The notes beneath the pieces are model-generated. The model was not told the origin of the DNA. It saw only the letters and a program-made list of their open reading frames with translations, and did not search any database. Shown in pieces: positions 13,971-27,018 of a DNA stretch of 64,000 nucleotides (positions within the stretch are counted from its first letter, which is position 1; every line of letters begins with the position of its first letter). The position numbers were made by a program, and so were the translations under genes. Source of the stretch: Diadema setosum. Taxonomy: Eukaryota; Echinodermata; Echinoidea; Diadematoida; Diadematidae. Location: NCBI GenBank assembly GCA_033980235.1, contig CM067062.1, positions 13,997,664-14,061,663 on the forward strand, read 5' to 3'.

Positions 13971-16900
13971 ATGCGCGCGTGTGTGAAATACATTAAGGTT
14001 ATATGCCTCTTGGATTATCCATATTCATACATTTGGACATTCCCCTGTGTCAGTTGGTACAAACAATTGAAGCATGTACCAACACCTTCCAAAGTATGTT
14101 AGGGCTATTAAATGAAAGAGTCTTCCAGTATGTCTACCTCAGATGAGATTTGAGTGAGACAGCCGAGACTATTTGTCAACACTGATGTTCTCTGCTTTGT
14201 GTCCCTTTAGACTCAGTTCTTGACGGTGTTCGCAAACAGTTGGGTCGTTAACCCTGAAAGCTGTAACGGAGAATCTCCACAGCCAGGAGAATGCACTGGT
14301 GATCTTCTGGAGGAAGCGCTTGATGTATGCTATATATTCAGTCACCCTGATGGTAAGTAGGCTAGATTGATCACCCGCTTTGTTTCATATTTCAACACGC
14401 CTCACTTTCAAATCCAAGCAACCTATCTATTCTTGCATAACTATTTGCAGCTCTTTGAATCAACACCTTTCTTTCAAGTGTAAGAATTCAGAGAAGTTTG
14501 ATGCTGCGTCTAAAAGATGTATTTATGTTCAATTGATTGATCTAACATTTTGTTTGGCTGACCAGCTGTTGATTGTATTGTTGCCAGTTTGGTGCCGATT
14601 CCGCAGATCAATTTGCTGAGTGTCACCATTGTGATATCACAGTCCGTCGGGTGAGAATGGGCAATCATCACCAACTGCTAGAATTTGGCCATCATGGTGG
14701 CACTGTTTATAGAAACTGTACATCTATCAAACACGAGGTGGTGCTATGAAATGCTGTATTCCGGGGCTATGATGGTGTGATGGTACCCCACAGTTCATCA
14801 GATGTTCATCCTAGCATGTTGCTGTAAACCATATCCTTCATTTGTCTCCTCATGGTTTCAGGTCCTCTGTCAGACTGCTTTGACTTTGTCTATCCCCGAG
14901 ACACCTACGAGGACTGCCTCTACGACTACTGTGCTATTGGGCCAGGTTTCGACGTCTGCGACTACATCCAGGAATATGTCTCGAGCTGTTATCAAGAGGG
15001 CATTAACCTTGGAGACTGGAGATCAGAGGTCTCAGAATGTGGTATATACTATCAAACCAGAAACATTTGCGGGGTGAAACTTTTGCGTATTGGAGCCAAC
15101 GGTCCTTTTTGTTGAGGAAATTATCATGGCAATGTTAATTAGCAGGTGCATGGATGAAGTTAGAACTATGGCACAATATGAGCGCTACAGCTCTGAACAG
15201 TAACAGAACACTGACAGTGCTTTGTTAACAGGTTGCTTGATGAAAACAGACAAATTACTGGGGATCAAAGAATGAAAAAAAATATTTGGCATTTTTAATT
15301 GTTTAATACCTGTCTGGGTGCCATGTGTGAACACGTTATCATTGACTTTAACTGTGCATGTTATGCTTCTTGTCAGAGCATGACATTTTAAAGGATAACA
15401 TTTGTGACCCGCTACAACAAAATGATCCTAAAGTCGGGCGAGGTCGATTATTTGAAAATTGCATGATATAATCCCCTAATCTTTCTGCTTTAAATTGATA
15501 TATAACACATTTTATAAAAATAATCGGCTGCGGAGATATCGATGTTTAAAAGAGAGCATGTCGAGACGTCTGCAAAATCACTGCCTCGAGAAAAGCGCCC
15601 TAAAAGTCTTCCTTTTGACGCAATCGCGATCAAGGGACACGCAAGTCAATTTTCACCTCTGGACAATAGAAGGTAAGCCCTAGCAACCCCCTAAGAGTTC
15701 ATTCAAGCACAGCAGCGTCGGCGGTCTCCTCACCAACCAATCAGTGACCAGGATGTGAGAAGCGGCTGAGCATAGCGCACCCCGCCCGCACGCACCAGTC
15801 GACTTGGCAGTGTGCGAGCTTCACGCTTCGGTTAACAGCAAGCAGCAAACTGACCAATGAGATCACTCTGGTCGTTGTTAGGGGCGGAACCTATCTGTGG
15901 CGCTCAATCCGAATTTTCGAACCAGTTTCTGCTTCGTTGAAACGCCAAAAAACATGGCTCAGAAAAACGCTATTTTTTGGTCTTTCCTTTGATCATTTTG
16001 CTTCAAAATTTCGACAGATGATAAAAGACATGTTAGACTCCAATAATATATCAAAATCAGAAAATCGTAAGTGTTGACCAATTTTAATGCTCTGACTTCA
16101 AACTCGATTTTCACGGCTTCGACCGTGCGCGACTTTAGGACCTTTTTGTTGTAGCGGGTCACATTTGAATTTTCATTGTTCAGTTTCTTGAAATATCATG
16201 CTGTTAATGAATTTGCTTTTGAATGTAAATTAGGCAACCCACTCAGACACACCTGCACTTTAACAACTTGAAGCCATTGCAATACAGTGGGGATGTGAAA
16301 ACTATGTTTACCACAGAGAATGGTAGCTTGTGGACATTAGCACCGACGATTGGTTGACAAAACAGATGTGAAATCTTACTAGAATACTGATTGAAATTGA
16401 AACTTGATTACCAGTGTGTGATTTTGGTTTGTGATGTCGTAGAATGTGATCTACCTTACCCTTATATATGCTTTTATCACATGGCTGTTCTGCATTAAAC
16501 TTTGTGGATATACCTGTGTGCATATCAATTTACAAGACTTTGCATGGCTATTGGGCAAGGCAGGATCTTGGCAGTTATGTGTAAATGCTCACTGTACTGG
16601 GATTGCGAGACTTGCACATATTTGATAAAATACTGCATACTTTTTTCTGCATACACTTTTCATCCATTTTGGCAGTAATGAATCTAACTAAAAACCAAAC
16701 AAACATTGCTTGTAAAAGGATTCCATTTGACTTGAAAAATGAACAGAGGTAGAATGAATCTGTTTTCATCTTATCCATCTTTGAAATTTGATTCCATTCC
16801 ACAAACAGCAATAACATGCAGTGGAAACAAAGTGTATCAGACTGGGGCCAGCGCCTGCCAGCCAACGTGCAGTGTCCAGACCCCACCAGCCGACTGCCCC

Positions 16901-17145
16901 TGGCCCCCGTACGACAGATGCGTGTGCCCAGAGGGGCTGTTGGAGGATGGGGACAGGTGCGTTGGCCCTGCCGACTGCGGTTGCACCTACACCTACGGAG
17001 AGGAATCCCTCTATATTGAGGTAATTAGCCAGTTGACTTTCATCGGCCCCATGTTTGCTTGGTATTCAAGTTATTTTGTCAAAAAAAATTATGTTTCCCC
17101 AGAGAAGAGAATGGACGGAAATGAATGGCATAGATTGTCGAATTG

Positions 17146-17189
<44 letters not shown>

Positions 17190-20100
17190 ATGTTGTCATA
17201 AATTTCATTCAGTAATCAGTCAATTTGATTTGTATATAGGAAATACAATTTATGAATAAGAATATGACTTATTCAGAGTAAGAATAAAGTACTTGTGAAA
17301 ACTGGTTACTCTCGTGAAATGTACCACCTCCCTGCACCAAAAAGCCCTAAAGAAAGCCACCCTTCCAAAAAAAAAAAAAAAAAATCTTACTGTTCATATG
17401 TGATGAGACATATCAATATAATTATCGTACAATATATGGATTTTTTTTTTTTTTTTTATTTGAATGATCTTGGAAACAAAGTCTCTTGAGGGGCAGGTAC
17501 TAGCAACTGGAAATTAAAAACCAATTGCAATAGCAATCCTTCTCAAAGACTTGAGAATACATTGTGCCATGAAAATCTGTGGCAATCAATGTTCATCAAA
17601 TTACAGTATGAGTCTTGTTAGATAGTGTGTGAACCAATAGTTAAGCTCAATTGGAAGCATTCTTTTTCAATTCTAAAAATATGATTTTTGTGCCAGTCAG
17701 TGATAAAGCAAGTATTGTAAGAGAATGATTTTATTCATTTATTTGGTGATTATATTATATTGAACTGGAAGTGTATGTTTATATTGTTTCTATTCTCTTG
17801 ATTTTCAGGACTTTACTGATGATAGTTAGGAATCTTAAAAGTAACAAATACATCCTACAGTATCTATGCATATGTTCTTTTGCATTTACCTTGTTATTCA
17901 CAGGCTGGAACTGTGTGGGTCAGTGACAGTTGTGACCGCCGGTGTGCCTGTGATGCAGGCTCACTGACCTGCATGGATATGAGCTGTGGTGATTTTGAGG
18001 AGTGTGTGATAAAAGGTGGGGTGAGGGACTGCTACTGCGTAAACAGGTTTGTCCGAGAGGAAGGCACTTGTGTGAGAGGTGAGTATGGTGTCTGCCATTA
18101 ACAAAGTCTTACAATGTACTTCAATTAAAGTACGATCATGACTTTTCAACTCTCAGAATGAGATACACCGTCCATTCAATGGATTCAAATTGTGGAGATC
18201 GCCAAGTGTACAGCGGGGCTTTACACTTTTTTATGCCTCCTCGCCGGAGGCATTATGTTTTCGGGTTGTCCGTCCTTCCATCGTAACGTCCGTTTGTCCG
18301 TCCGTTATGAATTTTGTGGACAGCGGAACTAAAAAACTGTTTAAGATATCGTAATGAAACTTGGTATGTACATGCATGAGTGGACGAAGTTGTGCCTATC
18401 AACTTTTAGGGGCACATGCTGAAGGTCAAATGCTCAAAATTTCACTATTTCCCCCATATCTATGCAATGCCTGAAGTTTTTTTCTTGAAACTTGGTGTAT
18501 ACATGTAATACCAAATAAAGATTCTCCAGAGAGAGTTTCGAGTCATGATGTCAAAGGTCAGAGGTCAAGTTAAAATGTTACAATTTCACTTTTTTCTCCA
18601 TGTCTTGGAAATGGTTCAAGCTATCTTCATGGAACTTAGTACATACAAGTATGCATATACTGACTATCAGTGAATATCTAGGGAATGTGGGGGTCATGGG
18701 TCAAAGGTCAAGGTCAACTCCTCATAATTTTACTTTTTCCCTCATAGTCAAATACAATACCTGCCCGATTTTTATACTTTATATTTACATGTATAACCTA
18801 ACAGATTCTCTTGGAAGATTCTTGCCCAAAGGTCAAAGGTCAAGTGAAAGTGCTAAATTTCATTTCTTGGTCCATGTCTTGAAGGTGACTCAAGGTATCA
18901 TTATTAAACTTAGTACATATCTACAGTTCTGCATACATGTTCTAGCTGACCGTGATTCTCTTGGGAATTTTAGGGTCATAGGGTCAAAGTACCAGGGTCA
19001 AAGGTCAAGTTGAAATAAAAAAAACCCCAAACTATTTAACCCGTTGAGGACGAGTCCCGAGTATACTCGGGCAAGTGTCTATGGGAAATGCGTGTTGTAG
19101 CAAAATCAATCCGTCCTCAACGGGTTAATAGTGAAATTAAACTTTTTCTCCATGCCTTGAAAGTTTAATCAATATGTAAACTTAAAGGGTCAAAAGTGAA
19201 GTAAAAATCCTCAAATCCCTTAATACCTGCCCTCTTAGACAGTAAAGCCATCCATCTAATCAAACCTAGCTGAAGGAAAGTGAACATTCAGCACATTTGT
19301 GACGAATCTGTCATTTTGATATTTTGCCAATTATTTGAAACTCACCACACTTTGTCAAGACATTGTACGGTAGACCTATTAGGAGAACCATGCATTAAGG
19401 TGGAGACACACCAGTTGCCATAGCGACATTTCTAGTTTTCACTTGTTGTCCATTTGGGCAACTAAAATCTTGGAATTTGAAATGTTTGTGGCCTCAAAAT
19501 GAAATGTAGTGACCTGTAAAAATTGGGAACATATGAATTCATTTTTCAATTAGCTGCCTGATGGCCAGTGAAGTTGATAGTTTACATTCTTGAATGTGAT
19601 TTCAAAATTAGGTGCTGACTTTGACATATTACATGTATGTTACCGACTTTGACATACCAAATCATGAAGGAGGTTTGAAAAGTTGAGGCCTTAGCAAAAA
19701 GATCTAATTCATAACACCTTTCATGATGTCCCTTCAAGAAATATTATTACTTTATTGTTCTTTGCTGTATTCTTTTCATTATGAAGAAAGGTCACAGGTC
19801 ACAAGAGATTGTAATTAGTGTCTACAAGGCATCTAAATATCAACCCAAACTCTTGCTTTTCTATTTTTGTAAAATTATACATAATGCAGCTAAAGAAGGT
19901 CTTTTTTTTTGTCTTAAGGATGGATGAACATCTGTTAACTGTTTTTATTTTTGTAGTTTGTTTTGATTGTATAAAAAGAAATGAGAATTAGCTGTTGAGT
20001 TTGCACCCACAACCAACCCCATCACAGAAAGTTCAGGAATTTACTTTAGCATTGCTTTTCCTGTAGAAATAAGGAAAACTGTAAGTTTTACTGGCCATAT

Positions 20101-23100
20101 TCTCAAACACTATGCAGCACAAACTGTGCTACACATTGTATTGAAATTTTCATTTACATGAAAGGAAAGTTTTAACAACATGTTCTCTGTCATGTACAGC
20201 ACCTGGAATCTGCACCGTGTGGGGAGACCCTCACTACACTATGTTCGACGGTGGTCGTCACGACTTCCAGGGCGACTGTGAGTACACGCTGGTGAGGCCG
20301 TGCAGCGATCGTGCGGACCTTGTAGATTTCCACTTGTGGGGAGACAACGTCAAGAACAACCCATCGGACCGAGTGTCTTTCCTACGCAAGGTGGTACTGG
20401 AGGTGAATGGCACTAGCTATTCGATTGAGCGGAATAGAGTGGTTCTTGTCAATGGTGCAAGGAGGACGACACCCTTGAACCTCAACAATGGCATCACCAT
20501 TCGCTCGGACTGGTCTTACGCGGTAAGGGAAAGATAACTGTATACTTGTAAGTCATATAGTCCTCCCAAATTGTGTTTCAGTGCATTTATTAAAATTATT
20601 GGTGATGACGGAGGAGCACATAAAGAGGAATTCTAGATGATTTTCATAATTTCACTTCATGTAGTACATAAATTGATAGTGCCGTGCATAGATTTTTAAA
20701 ATTTACCGTGGTCCTTGAACAGATAGAGTAAGACTCTAAAAAAACCGAAAACAAATTTCACTGAACGAAGATGACGACATACAAGTGTAGAAGGCTCGCA
20801 TATTTCAGTAATGTAGCAATATAATTCCATTGCAATACAAGTTCATCCATGTAGAAGTTTCTTCATTTGTTCTGCTTTCTTGAGCACCCAATCATACATT
20901 CTTATGTGAATGTGAAGCAGCTATGTCATCATCCTTGTTCATTGCGATTTTGTATCAATTCTGAAAACCATCTTACTCTTCATTGCAATTGCCACTATAG
21001 CCAATTTATAGAAGTTCAAATGCAAAAGTCTAAAAATCATCCAGAAGTCTCCTTTAAAAATATCCAACTGTTATGAGGATTGAGAATTAGGTACAACATG
21101 CATAAAAGACCAGCTACAGACATGATTTCCCTTTTTATAGTTCTATCATCAGACTTTTGCAGGAGACATAGAAATTGGCCTGTTATCTGAAATTCGTAGT
21201 ATCTGCATAGATATTTCCAAGAGTTGAGATATCTATTTGAAAGGAGTTTCGAATTGAGCTAAAAATAGAGGATAAAAAGGATGAGGATACAAATGACTGT
21301 ATGTCTTATCAACATTTCAGACTATTGAAACATCCTTTGGTCTATCCGTTCGTTACGACGGAGGCAGCACTGCAACCATAGAGGTGTCATACGAGTACTG
21401 GAATGCTACCTGTGGTCTGTGCGGAACATTCGATGACGACCGATCCAACGATTTCCGCCTCCGGGATGGAAGTGTTGTAAGTACAACTGTACATATCTGC
21501 TCTTCTATCTGTCAACAATAACTAATTCAGTGAGAACAATTTTGGATATGGCTTGATGAACTCATGCACTCAAGATTGTAATGGTAGTGGTGTAATTGTT
21601 TTTTGTGAACTTTTGGGGGTCTTTTTTTTTTGCATTTACATTTGTCTGTTTATGCTCTACCATTCTTTTGGTACATGTCAGTAATCCAACTACGGATACT
21701 AGTGCTCGAGAGAGTCGAGAAATGTTTCAATGACCATGAAGTGTCGCTGTAAACATTATTATTTCAGGTGGTCTGTCTGTAGGTTCGTCTGTCCTTCATT
21801 CCATCTGTAATCAATTTCGTGGACAGCGTATTTTAAGTTAAAAACTATCATTCACATATCCTGAAGAAACTGGCATATAAATGTAAGAGTGGACAGTTGG
21901 GTGCCCATGCTCAAGGTCAAAGGTCAAAGTTCAAATTCTCAAAATTTCACTATTTTACCATAGGGGTGCCTATCTATTGACTGCCTGAAGTTATTTTCTC
22001 AAAACTTCAGGTATTCAATGTCTTGTATTGCTAGTTAAAGGTTATGCCATGGGGCCAAATGTCAAAGGTCAAGTGAAAATTTTAGAATGTCACCAGTTAG
22101 TGATTATTTTAAGAAATGTGGCTATGGGATCAAAGGGTAAGGGTCAAATATCAAGTGAAAACACTCAAATTCCCAAATACTTGCTTTCTTAAACAATTTA
22201 GACATCCATCCAAATGAAACCTAGTTCAAGGAATGTCACACTCAACACATTTGTGACAGACATGTCATTTAAAATTTTTTGCTAATAATGTGAAAATTGT
22301 CATCTCACATTGTCAAGACATACATGTAGTCCAAAACTGTTGGGAGAACCATTGCAGAGGCATACTAGTTGCCATAGCAAAATTTCCAATTTGGGATGTG
22401 CTTTTGTTGGTCAGGAAACATCAATAAAAAATGCAGCTTTGAGTAAAATTGACAAACAGGACCTTTGTAACCAAGAAAAAGACTCTTTAAATGTTAGTGA
22501 AAAAATCTGGTAATGGAATATGTGTCTCTATTTTCAGGGAAGCGGTGTGAATACCCAAATGTGTGTCCTTCAGGGTATTTTACTGGACATGATCATGATA
22601 ATGACTAGTGACCTCACAACCACAAAGTGCATCTGTGCAAAATACAAGAAACTAGAAATGTCACTATGGCGACTGATGCCCCCGCCATAATGCATGATTC
22701 TCCCAATAGGTGTATAGTACAAAGTCTTCACAATGTGTGATGACAGTCTCACATAACTGGCAAAATATTGATATGACAGGTTTGTCAGAAATGTCGTGAA
22801 TGTTTACTTTCCTCAAACTGGGTTTGCTCTGTCTTAGAGTGCAGGTACATATATTTGGGGAATTGAGGATTTTTGCTTGACTTCTGACGACCCTGTTATA
22901 AGTTCATGCATTGAGTAATTTTCAAGGTATGGAGAAAGAGTGTAATTACAGTACAAAATATATATATTTTTTTCATTTAAACCTGACCATTGATCCTTAA
23001 TCTTTGACCTTTGACCTTCTGGCTGGAAATTTCGAAGAGAATCTCCATTAGGTATTGTATATATCAAGTTTTAAAACTAATAATATAAGCATTGCATATA

Positions 23101-26100
23101 CTTGTATGTGAGGGAAACAGTAAAATTTTGAGGAGTTGACCTTGACCTTTGACCACTGACTGTTGACCTATGACCCCTGAATTCCCTAGATAATCCCTGT
23201 CAGTCAGTACATATGCATATGTACAACCGTACCAAGTTCCATGAAGATATATTGAACCATTTGCGAGAAAAATGAAATTGCAACATTTTCACCTAACCTT
23301 TGACCTTTTGACCTTTGACCTTATGACATGTAACACTCTCTGGAGAATCTTTACACAGTAGTACATGTCTACACTAAGTTTCAATAAAGTACCTTGGGCA
23401 TTGCATAGATATGGGTGAAATGGCAACATTTTTAGCATTTGACCTTTACCTTTTGACCTTTGACCTCTTGCCAATGTCACTAAAATCCCCTCAACTAATT
23501 GCCCCATCATACATCATCCTTGGACCAAGTTTGGTGAAAGCTGCTTCATCCAGTTTTGAGTTATCACGTAAACAGTTAAATTTTAGGATTTGACCTTGAT
23601 CTTTGACCTCTGTCCGATTTCACAAAAAAACTAGTCATGTAATTGTCCCGTCATACATCATCCTCAGACAAAGTCTGGTGAAATTTGCTCGATCCAGTCT
23701 TTAGTTATCGCGTAAACGGATACAATTTCATGATTTGACCTTGACCTTTGACCTTTGGCCGATTTCACCCAAAATCTAGTCAAGTAATTGCCCTAACATA
23801 CTTTATACTTGGACGATGTTTGGTAAAATTCCAGTCAATATTTCTCAAGTTATCGCTTAAACGAATGCGGACGGACGTACTTACGGATGGACGGACAACC
23901 CGAAAACGTAATGCCTCCGGCACCACTTTGTGGCTGAGGCTATAAAAGTACAATACCACAAAGGGAAGAATTGTATTTACGAATGTGGTTCTGTTTGCAG
24001 ACACCGTATGAGAATGTCTTTGGTAATGACTGGGTTCTGAATGGAGGAGAGTGCGATACCACCGTTCCCCTGCCTGTTGATGGCTGTGATGATCCTGATG
24101 TGCGGCAACTTGTGGAGGACATCTGCTACATCTTCATCAATCCAGATGGTGAGGGGATGGTGATGATGTAAATTGGACAGAGTTGCATAAGAGCAGTTAC
24201 ATGTATGTAGTGTGCAAGTTATGGATTGGATGTGATTCATTAAAAGTGAAGGGAGTCATATTGAAGCATGCATTGATATACAAATAGTGAATGGTCACGA
24301 GTGCAATGGTACGAGATTTCGCACGAGGTGAAAGATAAGAGGCGCTCTATTCAACGAGGCGAAGCCGAGTTGAATAGTGCGCCTCATCTTTCACCGAGTG
24401 CGAAATCTCGTTCCATTGCACGAGTAAAGACCATACACTATTTGATTTATACATCGTCCAAGTAGATCTTTTTGGTCTAAGTAGGCCTAGAAGTCTATAT
24501 ATGTATGAAAAATATAGCCATGCTTACATGTGGATCCACTGCGATTCTCTTTCTGGCTTGTGCAATCAGTGTAGATACAGGTCACAGCTATACTAGCGCT
24601 CTACGTACACTAGCACTACGTACAATAGGCCTACGTACGCGCATGCATGTACCGCACACGTACCTGCGCTAGCTGCATGCGATCCTCAATATGCAACACA
24701 CTGCAGTACACGCAGTACCGTACAATTTCTCGAACCGTGGAATAGAACGAAAAAATCGAACCAAGTTGCACGCAAAAATAGAACCAAAATTGCATGGCGC
24801 GTTGAATGGAGTACTTATTTAATATCACGTCACCAACAATCCTCCAATCAAATTACAAGGATCTACTTGGACGTTGTGTAAAATGGAATAAAACAGATAA
24901 TTACCATAGTAAGCAGACTGCAATGCATCCTACAGAAGATTTGCCTGATAATTCTTAATCCTCACAAAAGTATGTTTCTTTTTTGTGTATTTGATTTGAT
25001 TTTGAAATTGTAAAAAGCTTATATATGGAGCTGCTTCTTCATATCAGGTCCCCTGGCAGGCTGCTTGGACTTTGTTGATGTAAGTGATTACTATGATGCC
25101 TGCATCTTTGACCTGTGCTTCACTGACCCCGGGAACAACATTATATGCAGTGCCCTGCAGGAGTATGTTCAGAAGTGTCGAGGAGAAACAAATAACATCA
25201 TTGGCGATTGGAGAGCATCTGTAGCCCAATGTCGTAAGTATTTTTGTGTCCTGACATTTTGTCAACTATAAAGCGGAAAGCTGATTTGGCTGAATATTAG
25301 AATCTACATTGTAGATGTGCAAACAATGAAGCCCTATGATCAGATATCAAGTGCGTGCCAAGAGTCTTTGATATGACCATCTGTGACGTAGGGAGGCAGA
25401 GGTTTTGAAAAGCATCCAAAGTTGGTGGATGGGTTGGGAAGAAATAAGCCAAATATCGTCGAATCATGAGAGAAGATCGCTGATTATGAATGATGGTAGT
25501 GCATTATGTGTGAATAATGTAAATCTTTATGGCTCTGAATGTCTCGTAGAGCACTGATTTTATGACTGACTGCTGTGCAAAAGTGGTGTTTCTGAAGGTA
25601 TCAGGTTGAGGTACATGTAAGTACAAGTCTCTGAACGATCAAGGGGTATTAAATTGGATGTACAGTGTATATTGTAAATGATATTAAAGATGGAATCTTG
25701 ATTGAAGTGTAACTTTCATCTTGCATAAAAACCATCTTTTGTCAGCATTTGAGTGTCCGACTGGAACAGTGTACGAATCTTGCGGTAGCGCCTGCCAGCC
25801 CAGCTGTACCGATCCAGATGCCGACCTGAACTGCGGACTTCCCTGCCGTGAAATCTGCAGCTGCCCCGAAGGACTGCTGGACGACGGCGGAACATGCGTG
25901 CAGCCAGAGAATTGTGGTTGCACTCTTCCAGATGGAGGCTACATCTCGGTGAGTGTGGCTTTCCTCCTTTGATGGTAATGTTTGAGCTTAAGTTTGATAA
26001 AACATTAAAGACTGTGATCTTTTTGATTTTGATTGAAAGCAAAAGGAGATTTGGCTTACAAAAAAAACATCAATCACTGAAGACTAAATGATATGTATTG

Positions 26101-26926
26101 GCATTAACAGGCAGGAGCTGTGTACATTAGCGATGACTGCTCCGAGATGTGCAGCTGTTCTGGAGGCACTTTGGAATGTGTGGCATACGGGTGCGTGGAG
26201 AACCAGGAGTGTAGGATCAAGGGTGGTGTGAGAGACTGCTACTGCCGGGACGGCTTCACCTACAACAATGGAGAGTGCACCAGAGGTTAGTCAATTAAGT
26301 GCTTGAATTAGATCATTTGGTCTCTAATAAGCCTCGCTGTGAGGCAAACAAGCATTTATTTGATCGCTCAGTTCGTCGGAGAAGTTTGTCTCTGCAGCAT
26401 AATTTTGCAAACAGTCTGTTTGCAGCCCCCGAGTCCTCGACAAGCGACATGTACAGTGTATGTGTGCTATTAAACATTTGTCATAGTGAAATTGGATTCC
26501 TTTAGACATATGCAGTCATATGCCGCAACATAGTCTGCTGCTTTCCTCATGTATTTCACAGTGACGGTATGTTTGCTTTCAATTACTGTATAAGCTGTTA
26601 TTTGCGCGAGGGTTTAATTTTTGCGAATATTGTGAATCACTGTTGGACCCTGCATTAGCAACATGCGAAAATATCACCCAGACGCTGGTGTAATAATGCA
26701 CTTATGACAGCTTCGTGTCAATTTGCGAAAACAACACCTCGCGAAAATGCCCATGACCTTCTCATTCGCGAAAATATCTGTACGCGAAAATAACAGCTTA
26801 TATACAGTAATAGCCTGAAGAATGGTTACAGTTTCAGTAGAGTTAGTTTATGCTTTGTTTTTCTCAAGAGCTAGCCATGTCTCATCAGCACATGTACATT
26901 AGTGTATAGTGATTAGTGTGTCATTG

Positions 26927-26964
<38 letters not shown>

Positions 26965-26971
26965 TGTGTGT

Positions 26972-27018
<47 letters not shown>

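Noticed and set aside
22537..22600. Possible orphan EGF-like exon after TTTTCAG in unit 3 intron 2
   Set aside because: It gives only two cysteines, reaches a stop within about 70 bp or needs a poor donor, and would interrupt the vWD-C8 order kept in all other units.
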